From Styela clava (taxonomy: Eukaryota > Chordata > Ascidiacea > Stolidobranchia > Styelidae), in NCBI RefSeq assembly GCF_964204865.1, contig NC_135251.1, forward strand, positions 26,288,001-26,352,000: a stretch of 64,000 nt of DNA, in the 5' to 3' direction. Positions 1 to 11,862 of this stretch are shown here, piece by piece; the first letter of the stretch is position 1; each line of letters opens with the position of its first letter. The translations under genes were made by a program, and so were the position numbers. A model generated the notes under the pieces. The model saw only the letters and a list, made by a program, of their open reading frames with translations. It was not told the DNA's origin and searched no databases.

Positions 1-354
1 GAAGCATGGGTTCAAATCTGGATGTGCTAATATTGAGAAGACTGGTGTTTGGAGTAGGTTTAAGTGCAAATTTCAATTAAACTTTGTCTGCGGGATATTG
101 AAAATTATCAAAGTTATTGCGAGATCCAATTTTTGCTTGCGACCACAATGATCGATAAAAAGTAAGAAGTGCGCTTTAGATATATCGTTGATCAGTGCAG
201 TTATATCTAAATGAGATATAATTAGGCCTACTGGACGAGGCAAATTGCAAACGGTCATGCCGAATACTATTATAGTGACACACGTTTAATAAACGGCAAC
301 AGTTTAGCCCGATGGGCGTGTCAGTATAATATTCTCTATGTATTTGTCCATAAC

Positions 355-759
355 TAGGGCTGGGCATTTTCGACTACCTGATGATTTCAGTATGGAATCG
401 AATATTTTTTTCGAATCGAATCTCGAATACTTGGGAGATATATAATTGTATGTAACTTTCTTCTTGTATTTGGTCCTCCAGATACACAAATTACTAGAAA
501 CGTAAAATACATCACTCAGACAGATTGCTGAGCGTACACAATAAAAAAATACATTTTCATCAATAACTCACTACAGAAATGAGTCATATGTCAGAATTGC
601 GTTGAACAATATGACTTCCATGAAAAAAGTTGAGAAACTTACCTCGACAATCGGCGGAAAGGAAACAAACAAGATGGCGGCGATACAAAATTTTGCTCTG
701 AACCACTTCGAATAGTTTACTATTCAATTCGAATATTCGATTCAAAATGCCCAGCCCTA
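355..759. mobile_element. hAT-like MITE, TAGGGCTGGGC family (copy A)
   Basis: Terminal inverted repeats begin TAGGGCTGGGCATTTTCGA and end with the complement ...AAAATGCCCAGCCCTA. The flanks TCCATAAC (347-354) and TCCGTAAC (760-767) are an 8-bp target duplication with one change. Copy C has the single unoccupied TCCATAAC. An 8-bp duplication and these ends fit the hAT superfamily. There is no transposase ORF, so it is non-autonomous. Confidence 0.88.
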
Positions 760-766
760 TCCGTAA

Positions 767-1570
767 CCGAAAAGCTTTTTTTTTTTTTTCAAAAATGCCA
801 TTCAGTTATAATCAGTTTCTCCTTTCCTTGCAAATCTTAATTTTTCCTTTTGCTTCTTATCCGTTGCTTTTTATACTTGTGTTATTCAAAGGGTCAACAA
901 CCTTTCTACGTCCGAGCGACGAAAAAAAATCTGAAAATCAAAACCAATCCGTTCAATTTATAGATGCTATTTATCGGCGATTAATTATTGTCGACGAGGT
1001 GGTCACTGATGTATAACAGAAGTATAAAATTTACAACTTTTTTGTACAGAGAAAATAGCTGCAAAGTTGTGCGTCAAGTGTGAAGAGCTATGCAGAAGGG
1101 GATAAAGGCCTACCAGGATTCATTTAATTACTGATTGAAATAAATTTGGTAAAGAATTTACGTCAATGTTTGTAACCGGAAAAGAAAAAGAAAATAAAGA
1201 TAGATTTAAACTATGATATTTTTTCAAGTTTTCATTTCCACCCAAGAACTGATCAGTGAAACTGTGTGCTCGAATAAAATAAAAATAAAATCTTCCCATA
1301 ATAAAATAAAAACTCAAGCTGAATTAATATAGCAGCAACGTGTAATTAGGATTCTGCTCATCATGACATCATTCGCAAAGAAGATATGTTCCAAAGCAAT
1401 ATTTGAATAACTAGAAGTATTTTCACTACTCTTGCGTGTAATTTAAAACTTTAGAAAACGTCATTATTGACTATTTACCCCATCTAATTCCATTTTTTTT
1501 TAATTGTGTATATTGTATATCGAGACGTAGAACTATAATACCTTTCATAAGTCAGTAATTAGCCAATTTT
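767..1570. other. Copy A sequence without recognised gene
   Basis: Unique part of the tandem unit, matched at about 7738-8745 in copy B (apart from the MITE at 7986) and 14526-15335 in copy C. It is AT-rich with several short A/T runs. I see no coding pattern: the short open frames are not preserved between the three copies. Bases 1011-1018 (TATAACAG) are the empty target site of the copy B MITE. Confidence 0.6.
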
Positions 1571-1572
1571 TG

Positions 1573-1790
1573 GTGCTCCAGAAGTATGTCTACCTTTATG
1601 GATGTAACTGATTTTTTTCGCCTATTTTACATCAAGTTGTTAATTAAAGGGACTGAAACTTATGGGCATGGGGTATATTAACTTGGCTAACACAAACAGT
1701 CTCCGAACTCGTAATAGAACTAATATGAGGATAATCAGAATAAAATTATGGCCTAACCCTAACCTGGTACACATACTACGGGAGTACCCA
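1573..1790 (+). repeat. Dispersed SINE-like repeat, copy 1 (GCTCCAGAAGT family)
   Basis: Begins GTGCTCCAGAAGTATGT and runs through the CTAACCCTAACCTGGTACAC segment. Diverged relatives occur outside the tandem units at 21115-21335 (minus) and 63858-64000 (plus), so this is an older dispersed repeat already present in the ancestral unit. No A/B box or clear ends are visible. Confidence 0.7.
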
Positions 1791-3060
1791 ATTTTTGTTA
1801 ATGATAATTTACTCATTTTAAACTTCTGCATAACGAAGTCATTTATTCTGCAGAGTCATGGATGTTTATTCAATTGATAATCCTCTTTTTAGCAGTTAGA
1901 AGTAATAGACCTAAAATAAGGACATTTGGAAGAATCGTTGTAATGACCCCCAAAAGTCGTTCCCTTGAATTTATTAATCTTTTGAAGCTGTAACTCTTCA
2001 CAATCTATGAGGTTTTTGCTGAACTTTCGTATCTTATAGAAAGTTTACAATTTAACATGTTAATATATATCTATATATAAGCAAGAATAAATTTGTGATC
2101 ATAGTAAAATTTGGAATGAATGCATTGCTTGATCTAGGTATGAGCTTTTCCGACGTAATCTGTGGTCTAACGCCAAAACCAGAAGTGAGAAAATTTTCTA
2201 TAGACTTAGAGCAATGATTGGCAAACATGATGTACTACCGGCCAAAATATACACTTTTCAGATAGCGTGAAGGCCACAACAGATTTGAACTTATGCGAAA
2301 GGGGAGCCGCCACGCAACTTGTAATTTTGTTTACGTCACCACACAAACGAATTCAATTGAGGCCCCAATTGTTTAAAAGAAATATAAATAATGATCTTTC
2401 AGCGAAATACACAATTGTACAGTCTTAAACCAATCAAAGTTTCAAAACAATTGGTCGGGTGCAAATATACGTAGATGCAAAGATATTGGAACCTCATTCT
2501 GAAGTTATTCGACCATTTAATATCTACTGACGGTAGTCACTGTATCGGACGGGTGTATAGTTAACGAGAACACACTTTTGTACCGGATACAGCCAAGGTT
2601 TAGGTTAGAGTTGCACTCGAAAGCATTCATGATTTAAGAAAAAGGTACAATCGGTACCTTTTATATGTATACTGTTTTCTGATATAAACCCAATTTGAAG
2701 AAGTTTTTTCCTTCGCTCGAAACAACGTTTTCCAATCGGGGTGAAATTTCTCAACAAGGATAAATTTTGTCGTTAATGGGGAGCGTTTTTCATTTGGTGT
2801 AGTAGTACCTATATTTTTCATTTCTTCAATATTGCTATAATACTCATTTAAGCACACATCATAAACTACTAAAACTGTACAAAATCCAGAGTTTCACCAG
2901 CGCATAACACCAGCTGAGACGAAAAAATAAATTCTCGCTCTCTCTCTCTCTGTCTAATTTTGAATTTACTAAAACAGTAGTTATAGGCATAGTGATGCAG
3001 AAATAAAGAGTTACAAAATAGGCGAAGAGAGGGATTTAATTCTTAAACTGTTTATTATTT
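1791..3060. other. Copy A sequence without recognised gene
   Basis: Matches B 10612-11850 and C 15552-16808 apart from indels. Contains a (CT)n microsatellite at about 2935-2952. The stretch near 2390-2470 resembles the 'CAATTGGTC' dispersed repeat seen elsewhere in the window. No conserved open frame. Confidence 0.6.
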
Positions 3061-3068
3061 GTTTAGAG

Positions 3069-3385
3069 CAGGGGTGTGCAACCTTTTTCGTAGGCGGACG
3101 AAATATCAATAACCGGGTGAAACCGCGGGCCGCACCAACATATAACACAGCTTTCAAATTCAGCTTTCTATTAGTTGCAGGCACAAATTGATGTCTTTTT
3201 GTTATTGATCTCATGTCATCATTAGGGGTCCTTGCAGAAATGATAAGTTAAAACGCCTAAATTGTTAGCTTTTGTATCTTTTAATCTTATTTTTTTTCAA
3301 ACTGCTCTCCAGTTGCCTCCGCGGGCCGCACAATTTTCCTTTGCGGGCCGCATTTGGCCCGCGGGCCGCACTTTGCACACCCCTG
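3069..3385. mobile_element. hAT-like MITE with CAGGGGTGTGCAA ends
   Basis: Starts CAGGGGTGTGCAACC and ends TTTGCACACCCCTG, so the termini are inverted repeats. It is flanked by perfect 8-bp duplications GTTTAGAG (3061-3068 and 3386-3393). The interior has repeated GCGGGCCGCA motifs. Copies B and C lack it. It is non-autonomous. It inserted exactly at the left boundary of the neighbouring CAGTGG element, reusing that element's target duplication. Confidence 0.93.
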
Positions 3386-3393
3386 GTTTAGAG

Positions 3394-4598
3394 CAGTGGT
3401 TCCAAACCGGTGGGGAATTTTCCACTAGTGGGAAATTTGGAGGTTGTAGGTGGGAAATTGAATGCTCCTCCAAAAATGTACGCACAACAACACAATTATT
3501 AAGTATTACACAATGAAATTCAAAATATATGCCATGAAGCCGAAAAAGATTCCCATTCAATTAATCAAAACTTTAGTAAAATATCACGTTGTTGGGCATG
3601 ATATTCTGATCGTGCTACGTAACTCATTTTGATCTTTGGTCGGCCGATAACAACCTCACAGGCATGTCTCGAGCGAGCACCAACGCTTTAAATTGAACGT
3701 TACGCAGGAAGATTTTTGTTGCAGAGCCGCAAAAGGGAACAGTTTTTATTCAAGTGTCTTGGGTAAGCACGCGCGCTATGATGAACAAATATTTGACCCG
3801 TCCCTCCATTCTGCTAAATTGTTAATAAAAGATAATGGCTTATGTAAAAATAAAGTACGATCATAGTCATATCGGCTACGTTTCACGTTTTTAACGAAAA
3901 TTTTGAGCAACTGCCGCAATGCGTTTTTTGCACTAAGACCATTTCCAATGGTTCTATGTAGCCCCATGAAATGGAGCAACATATTTCAAATACCCATTTG
4001 CTTATCAGTTTGCTAAAAAAAATTGCAAAATAAAAGCAGGATAAGATTCGACAACATGGGCAATTTCAAATGAGTTCAAAGGTGATATCAACTGCGTCAT
4101 TTCTAGATGTCCTGCGAATAGCAAGAACCAAAAGTTCCATAACATCAGTGGGGCATAAATGAAACTTTGTCTCGTGGAGTGTGATGATCTTCTGCCGAGT
4201 AAGTCTGCGCCGTTAAAGATGATTGGATCTCCTTGTCCAATAGATTAAAACTTCCGGTCTATCATATAAAAAAAAACAGCAGAATTGATATAGACGGTGT
4301 AATGTTATGTAAACTTTGATGCGTTTTATGTAATTTTAAGCGTTGAATTGTTCTATTCGATGGATAACACTGATTTTATTTACACGGATCGTCACTGTCT
4401 TGGGATGCTAGACGGCGCAATGAATGTTCTCGCAGGGTTTCAACCTCTGCACCAATTGCAAGCCTTTATCATAGAAAGTCATACCAATTATTATTGACAG
4501 GAAAATTATTCTCTTTAAATAAGTCCATATATATTAGTAAATAACAACTCAGCCTAATCGGAAGTGGGAAATTGAGATACAAAGGTTGGGTACCCCTG
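3394..4598. mobile_element. hAT-like element with CAGTGGTT ends (copy A)
   Basis: Begins CAGTGGTTCCAAACCGG and ends GGTTGGGTACCCCTG (imperfect inverted repeats), flanked by GTTTAGAG and GTTTAGGG (4599-4606). Copy C has the single target GTTTAGGG uninterrupted. The 1.2 kb interior has only short open frames on both strands. It may be a decayed or internally deleted copy of a larger autonomous hAT element. Confidence 0.9.
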
Positions 4599-4746
4599 GT
4601 TTAGGGCTATTAGGATTCTGTCGTGGGGAATTTCACGTTGAAACTACATCAGATTCACAAACTTGAAATTAAAATTCAATTAAAATAAGCACTGAACTAT
4701 TTCGTCATGATAACTACTTTGCTAACGATGAATTTGAAATATTCTT

Positions 4747-5135
4747 GCGGAAGCTTGTCAAATGAAAAAATTCTAATAACAAGCTGGAAGTCGGTGCTGA
4801 TAATGGGGGATTGAATGTGATTTACTACACGATTCCAACTTCAACTTCCGGCTTCAGCTTTCGGCGCCTCTGCCATATTATGTTACTCACCATTGTGTCT
4901 ACGAAAAGATACAAAAAAACAAAACGTCGGTCGGAATATTATAAAATTTTGAGGAAGCTTGTCACAACTGTCAAACGAATAAATTCTAATAACAAGCACG
5001 AAGTCGGTACTGATAATTGGGGATTGAATGTGATTTACTACACGATTTAAACTTCAACTTCCGGCTTCAGCTTTCGGCGCCCCTGCCATATGTTACTTAC
5101 TATTGTGTCTACGAAAAGTACCAAAAATAAAATGT
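4747..5135. repeat. Direct tandem duplication, unit about 215 bp (copy A)
   Basis: The block containing GATTTACTACACGATT and CTTCCGGCTTCAGCTTTC occurs twice in a row (about 4747-4960 and 4961-5135). The same two-unit arrangement, the second unit truncated, is at 13207-13550 in copy B. Open frames across it are not convincingly coding. Confidence 0.8.
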
Positions 5136-6014
5136 CAAAATATTATAACCTCTTTCTCCGAACAATAAAGATATCGAAACATATTCACGAGTCAATCCAG
5201 GTTTTCCAGTTTAACAAAGAAAAATTTTATCCCGGCTTATCATATATATAATATATGAAACGAACAAAAAAACGGGCAGTGCGTATTGGACAAATCTTGG
5301 TTCGATTCGTAGGCTTAGTACTGCTGAAACATCACTGGAAAACGTGCACTTTCTGTTCGGCATTTTGAATAATTAAACGAGAGTTAAGCTGACGTTAGAT
5401 ATTAAATTGATGTATCAAACTTACAACAATTATGACAAAACAATATAAGTAGTCTCTCTCCCTCTCCCACGAAACTAGTGAAGTGAGTAGCAAATCAGAA
5501 ATAATAGACTGGTTCCAACAAATACAAACAAAAAACAGCCTTTTCGGGGGTAATAGATGTTCAACGACGTATTATGAGGAGTACAGATTAAATTATTGCG
5601 CAGTCGGGTTAGAGTTGTAACCTGGCTCATAAATCGAAAACATAGTTTCTGATCTGATCATTTTTAATCTTGAACAATTATTCATTGAAAGTAGCCCAAC
5701 AGTCAAAATGTCTGAAATTACTGCGATATTTAAAAACTATTTTTTGTAATATCTAGCTCAATCCGACCTAACTCTAAATTCTGAACTATATTGATCTACC
5801 TTTAACTTCAAGTCGAATTCGTTATTTTTGATGCGGAGTCACTTCTTTTTGGTAGTTTAGTAAACAGTACTGGCAGAGTTTAGCTTCGATGTACATTTCT
5901 ATAATATTGGCAACTGCGTTGCATTGATCACTTCGCATAACACTTTTTAAATGATAACACATTTTTTTTTCTATTTCATTGTAAGGATTGTAATTAATAC
6001 AAAAGCTGCAGAAA
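5136..6014. other. Upstream region of the acidic-protein gene
   Basis: Present only in copy A; deleted from B and absent from C. AT-rich, with an (AT)n run near 5238-5258 and a CT-rich run at 5453-5468. It should contain the promoter of the gene starting at 6015, but no individual element can be assigned with confidence. Confidence 0.4.
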
Positions 6015-6404
6015 ATGAATTGCAAAAACAAGATCATACCTGTCGTTCTCCTTTATTGCTGCATAATAGCAAGTGAGTTGTATGTCATATTTTCTATCGA
6101 ATTGCAATTGGAACAAATCAAACTTTTTAACGTTAATTGTTGTTTTGTTATCTTTTTTAATGAAATGCAATATGAATAAAACATTTTAGAAGATCTACAT
6201 TTCGAAGAATTTGACTACAATGAAGATTTTAATAAAAATCTCGAGAAAGAATATCCTCAAAAATTTTTGGATGAAAAAAATATTGAAGCGGAAATTGACA
6301 CCGATTTTGACGACGATGAAGACTTTGAACCAGACCTGGAATCAAATTTTGAAGCCATATTCGAGGATGATGTTGAGCCTAACTATGAAAAATTTTTGGA
6401 ATAA
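6015..6404 (+). CDS. Small secreted, highly acidic protein (two exons, about 90 aa), unrecognised
   Basis: I propose exon 1 at 6015-6072 and exon 2 at 6190-6404, joined by a 117-bp intron with donor A|GTGAGT and acceptor TTTTAG|A in matching phase. Exon 1 encodes a short basic start followed by a hydrophobic run (IIPVVLLYCCIIA) typical of a signal peptide. Exon 2 encodes a low-complexity chain dominated by Asp, Glu and Phe, with repeated [DE]F[DE] motifs and recurrent -PNYEKFLE-like phrasing, ending at TAA. A candidate polyadenylation signal AATAAA lies at 6747-6752. Copy B retains a diverged version of the last codons (13551-13612), with similar acidic wording. No family is recognised. It is inferred to be secreted; the function is unknown. 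The start is supported by the hydrophobic leader only. Confidence 0.6.
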
Positions 6405-6947
6405 CCACCAAGACAGCACCCACAATACATGCCTTTATTTTTCGAAAATTCCAATTCGCTGTTTCATAGAAGTGCCCCAAATTGTACGCAGAATTTAATG
6501 AAATTATATGGATATTTGTCTGTTAGTCTTACGAAGCGTGAAAGCAAATAGAACATTTTAAATGGTCAATGGTCACCTTTCTTTCGTGACCAATTTTTAT
6601 ACCTAGCTTTGACTATGTTTTCATGCACCTTCGCATGTAAATTCATTTCGCCTTCCAATATTTAAAAAAGCACGTCTACACCAAAGTAAAACTCCACCAA
6701 ACAAAACGTTTGGTAGCGACCACGAAAGCAGAATATAAAATAATTTAATAAAATGAAGAGTGTGCTTTTGTGACTTTTCTTGTCTTGTTTTCCTTCATTT
6801 TGAGCATTAATTTATAAAATAATATTAAATATAATATATCTGAATTTAAAATTGTATTTTTTAATCATATTGGTCACATGTTCTTTAGAAATGAATTCTG
6901 AAAAGACAACGTTCTTTGTGTGAAAAGTTCAAGTTATGTGGGAAAGA
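6405..6947. other. 3' flank of the acidic gene and unit junction
   Basis: Matches copy B 13613-14145. The similarity continues directly into the start of the next unit in both cases, which shows the copies are in tandem. Contains AATAAA at 6747-6752. No further gene seen. Confidence 0.55.
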
Positions 6948-7327
6948 GAAGCATGGGTTCAAATCTGGATGTGCTAATATTGAGAAGACTTATATATGTG
7001 CACAACAGCTCATTCCCTCGTGTCTGGAGTAAGTTTAAGTGCAAATTTCAATTTAACTTTGTCTGCGGGATATTGAAAATTATCAAAGTTATTGCGAGAT
7101 CCAATTTTTGCTTGCGACCACAATGATCGAAATAGGAAAAAGTGCGCTTTAGATATATCGTTGAACAGTGCAGTTATATCTAAATGAGATATAATTAGGC
7201 CTACTGGACGAGGCAAATTGCAAACGGTCATGCCAAACACTATTATAGTGACACACGTTTAATAAACGGCAACAGTTTAGCCCGATGGGCGTGTCAGTAC
7301 AATATCCTCTATGTATTTGTCCATAAC

Positions 7328-7730
7328 TAGGGCTGGGCATTTTCGACTACCTGATGATTTCAGAATCGAATCGAATATTTTTTTTGAATCGAATCTCGAA
7401 TATTTGGGAGATATATAATTGTATGTAACTTTCTTCTTGTATTTGGTCCTCCAGGTACACAAATTACTAGAAACGTAAAATACATCACTCAGACAGATTG
7501 CTGAGCGTACACAATAAAAAATACATTTTCATCAATACCTCACTACAGAAATGAGTCATATGTCAGAATTGCGTTGAACAATATGACTGCCATGAAAAAA
7601 TTGAGAAATTTACCTCGACAATCGGCGGAAAGGAAACAAAAAAGATGGCGGCGATACGAAATTTTGCTCTGAACCGCTTCGAATAGTTTACTATTCGATT
7701 CGAATATTCGATTCAAAATGCCCAGCCTTA
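7328..7730. mobile_element. hAT-like MITE, TAGGGCTGGGC family (copy B)
   Basis: The same insertion as at 355-759, inherited through the tandem duplication: same flanks TCCATAAC/TCCGTAAC at 7320-7327 and 7731-7738. Small differences from the copy A version accumulated after duplication. Confidence 0.88.
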
Positions 7731-7985
7731 TCCGTAACCGAAAAGCTTTTTTTTCATTTAAAAATGCCATTCAGTTATAATCAGTTAATCTTGCCTTGCA
7801 AATCCTAATTTTTCGTTTTGCTTCTTATCCGTTGCTTTTTATACTTGTGTTATTCAAAGTGTCAACAACCTTTCTACCTCCCCGCGACGAAAAAAATCTG
7901 AAAATCAAAACCAATTCGTTCAATTATAGATGCTATTTATCGGCGATTAATTATTGTCGAAGAGGTGGTCACTGATGTATAACAG

Positions 7986-8189
7986 GGTGACCGTACATTT
8001 GAACCCATGTACATTTGAACCCATGCGTATATCCACGGGTTCAATCTACATGCGGGTGCTAAAACCCAAGGGTTAGGGTTAGTATGGGTTTAACTATCCG
8101 TGAAACAAAAAAAATTCCATAGGTGCAATAGCATACAGGTGCAATTGTCATGGGTTCAAATGTACGTGGGTTCAAATGTAATGGAACCG
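7986..8189. mobile_element. 204-bp MITE with GGTGACCGTACATTTGAACC end
   Basis: Starts GGTGACCGTACATTTGAACC and ends GGTTCAAATGTAATGGAACCG, an imperfect inverted repeat. Flanked by perfect 8-bp duplications TATAACAG (7978-7985, 8190-8197). Copy A (1011-1018) and copy C (about 14769-14776) show the empty site. Internal copies of the ATTTGAACCCATG motif foreshadow the minisatellite version at 25432. Confidence 0.93.
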
Positions 8190-8749
8190 TATAACAGAAG
8201 TATGAAATTTACAACTTTTTTAACAGAGAAAATAGCTGAAACGTTGTGCGTCAAGTGTGCAGAGCTATGCAGAAGGGGATAAAGGCCTACCAGGATTCAT
8301 TTAATTACTGATTAAAACAAATTTGGTAAAGAATTTACGTCAATGTTTGTAACCGGAAAAGAAAAAGAAAATAAAGATAGATTTAAACTATGAGGTTTTT
8401 TCAAGTTTTCATTTCCACCCAAGAACTGATCAGTGAAACTGTGTGCTTGAATAAAATTAAAATAAAAATTTCCCATAATAAAATAAAAAACTCAAGCTGA
8501 ATTAATTTACCAGCAACGTGTAATCACGATTCTGCTCATCATGACATCATTTGCAAAGAAGATATGTTTCAAAGCAATATTTGAATAACTAGAAGTATTT
8601 TCACTACTCTTGCGTGTAATTTGAAACTTTAGAAAACGTCATTATTGACTATTTACCCCATCTAATTCCATTTTTTTAATTGTGTATATTGTATATCGAG
8701 ACGTGGAACTATAATACCTTTCATAAGTCAGTAATTAGCCAATTTTGGT

Positions 8750-8907
8750 GCTCCAGAAGTATGTGTACCTTTATGGATGTAACTGATTTTTTTCGCCTAT
8801 TTTACATCAAGTTGTTAATTTAAGGGACTGAAACTTATGGGCATGGGGTATATTAACTTGGATAACACAAACAGTCTCCGAACTCGTAATAAAACTAATA
8901 TGAGTAA
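8750..8907 (+). repeat. Dispersed SINE-like repeat, copy 2, split by a hAT-like element
   Basis: Equivalent of 1573-1790. It is interrupted after 8907 by the 1645-bp insertion and resumes at 10553-10612. Confidence 0.7.
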
Positions 8908-10552
8908 TAGGCTTGCACGTAATTGACAAAAATCAATTCCGTAATTACGGCCAAATCGATTACGTAATGACCCCGTAATTGCGATATTTTTTTCACACTT
9001 TTAAACCTATCATAACAACCAATTTAATCCACTTCTATTCCGAATGGGACATCGACAGTTGGGACAGTTTGGTTTTCATATTTCCGCTAGTACTACACGC
9101 CGGCGACATATGCTAAAGACAAATATCAAGGAGTGAATTCAAATTAATTTTATTCTGATTTTTATCTTTTGTGTTAGCTTTGATTTTCCTTTATCAACTT
9201 TATCACCCAATTTTATGCGATCAATTTTATCATTACCAACACTGGTATGTGGTAATATATTTATGAAACGATAGTTGACTTTTTTAAAATCGTATTAACG
9301 TATTAATACGAGTTTCGTATTACGAGTTTCGTATTAAATAAAAATTCCGGGTTTCTAATTTATAAATCAACGACGAGCGTATTCTCTCGTTTGATTATAC
9401 TTGCCTCACGACGAAGACTTGTTATTGTACCGTTTTTTTTTTACATTATCCGACTTCACTACCTAGTTAGCATTTTATAATAATTATTGATGCCGACTTA
9501 TTGACGATATTCCGATTACCATGCTTCATTTTACATTAAATCATTTCGCGGCCTAAATGTTATAACATTATTTGCGATAAATTTAGATTAAATATTAATT
9601 ATTTGCGCATTATTTAAATACCGTACTTATGTGACATGCCTTCTCCGAAAATACAAAGTTATATCGCAAAACAATGCATTTGGTGGCATTTATTTTGCAC
9701 TCACGAAAATATTAATTTACTTTTCTAACTCAAGTCGACAATCCTATCGGCTAAGATTGACACAAGTTTGGTCGAGTGCCGGTGGTATTTGAGTCGACGA
9801 TAAATCAAAATAAGTTGCCGCATTTGGTAAAGACTTAAAGATATTGTAAAGACATATTTGGCCGAGATAGTGCGAGGCATTGTGAAAACAAGGCCAAGTA
9901 CTGACAGATATATAAGGATAAAACCGGTAACAGAACATCAAGATTTTGTAATAGAAAATGGATCTCGCGCAGAATAAACATGGGAAATCCCGTCTTTTTG
10001 TTGTTTCTCTGCCGTCTGAATCGCTTTACCGATGCCGGAATAACTAAGTTGCGTTGGTTCATTACGCAAGTTCTCTTCCGTCGTCATATTGCTGTTTGAT
10101 AAGCGCGACATTAATTATCACGGCATTTACAAATAGACCATGTTTTATAAGTTGATCTCTTACATTCTTTAGTCATTTCACCCGAAGAAGTTGAAACCAG
10201 GTGTGTTGGCGTCCATCAGTCTCAACACAATTCTATCCCATATCTACGCTTGATATGTACATTTGCCATGCTAGATAAGTTGGTAATAGGTTAGTAAATG
10301 GCAACGCGTTATGCCTTCTCCATCTGCATAACAAGAGAGAAAAAAACGGCTGCGAATACCGGAACTCTAACTTCTTCTACTTATTAAACTTTAATTTTTT
10401 ACAATCGACGGAATTGACTGCTCTAAAGAGAGCTCGTTGCAATCGCAAAAGCGCTCCACCAATACTTACGAATTTACGTAATTCGTAACTTCGCTTCCGT
10501 AACTCGAAATAATTCCGTAATTCCGTAAATCCGTAAATTACGTGCAAGCCTA
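8908..10552. mobile_element. 1.65 kb hAT-like element with TAGGCTTGCACGTAATT ends
   Basis: Terminal inverted repeats TAGGCTTGCACGTAATT / AATTACGTGCAAGCCTA, with subterminal repeats rich in CCGTAATT at both ends. Flanked by perfect 8-bp duplications ATGAGTAA (8900-8907, 10553-10560). Absent from copies A and C. The interior shows only short frames and no recognisable transposase, so it is probably an internally deleted, non-autonomous hAT element. Confidence 0.93.
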
Positions 10553-11862
10553 ATGAGTAAAATCAGAATAAAATTATGGCCTAACCCTAACCTGGTACAC
10601 ATACTACGGGAGTACCCATTTTTGTTAATGATTATTTACTCATTTTAAACTTCTGCATAACGAAGTCATTTATTCTGCAGAGTCATGGATGTTTATTCAA
10701 TTGATAATCCTCTTTTTAGCAGTTAGCAGTAATAGACGTAAATTAAAAGGACATTTGGAAGAATCGTTGTAATGACCCCCAAAAGTCGTTCCCATGAATT
10801 TAATAATCTTTTGAAGCTGTAACTCTTCAAAATCTATGAGGTTTTCGCTGAACTTCCGTATCTTATAGAAAGTTTACGACTTAACATGTTTCTATATATA
10901 TATATAAGCAAGAATAAATTTGTGATCATAGTGAAATTTGGAATGAATGCATTGATTGATCTAGGTTTGAGCTATTCCGACGTAATCTGTGGTCTAACGC
11001 CGAAACCAGAAGCGAGAAATTTTTTCTATAGACTTAGAGCAATGGTTGGCAAACATTATGTATTACCGGGTAAAATATACACTTTTCAGATAGCGTGAAG
11101 GCCGAATTCGTTTGCGCCTCCAAACGAATTATGGCGCGATCGCGAACTCCTATTACTGTGTTAAACGCCTGCCGCAATGAAACGATGATCAATGAGCACG
11201 AAATGGTCAGAGTGTGAAATCTGTCACAGTGGCCTCCCGGTGCCGTAGCGCACCTGACAACAGATTTGAACTTATGCGAAAGGGGAGCCGCCACGTACTT
11301 GTAATTTTGATTACGTCACCACACAAACGAATTCAATTGAGGCCCCAATTGTTTAAAATAAATATAAATAATGATCTTTCAGCGAAACATACAATTGTAC
11401 AGTCTTAAACCAATAAAAGTTTCAAAACAATTGGTCGGGTGCAAATATACGCAGATGCAAAGATATTGGAACCTCATTCTGAAGTTATTCGACAATTTGA
11501 TATCTACTCACGGTAGTCACTGTATCGGATGGGTGTATAGTTAACGATAACACATTTTTGTACCGGATACAGCCAAGGTTTAGGTTAGAGTTACACTCGA
11601 AAGCATTCATGATTTAAGAAAAAGGTACAATCGGTACCTTTTATATGTATACTGTTTTCTGATATAAATCCATTTTGAAGATGTTTTTTCCTTCGCTCAA
11701 AACAACGTTTTCCAATCGGGGTGAAACTCCTCAACAAGGATAAATTTTGTAGTTAATGGGGAGCGTTTTTCATTTGCTGTAGTAGTACCTAGGCTTTTCA
11801 TAGGTTACAAAATAGGCGAAGAGAGGGATTTAATTCTTAAACTGTTTATTATTTGTTTAGGG

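Larger units (their letters stand above)
1..6947. repeat. Tandem segmental duplication, copy A (left-truncated by window)
   Basis: The sequence from base 1 is nearly identical to that from 6948 and closely similar to that from 14146, so this is the first of three head-to-tail copies of a unit of about 7 kb. Compared with B and C, copy A lacks about 165 bp near 2272 (present at about 11100-11265 and 15868-16035). It carries a private 317-bp hAT-like insertion at 3069-3385. It is the only copy with the complete small acidic-protein gene (6015-6404). The unit start used here is arbitrary, since the duplication continues across it. Confidence 0.92.

Noticed and set aside
2935-2952. (CT)n microsatellite as a possible regulatory GAGA site
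   Set aside because: Simple repeat of variable length between copies A and C, with no linked gene.
11034-11294. 86-codon minus frame in copy B (and similar short frames in A and C)
   Set aside because: The frame is not kept between the tandem copies, which carry stops or indels at equivalent positions.
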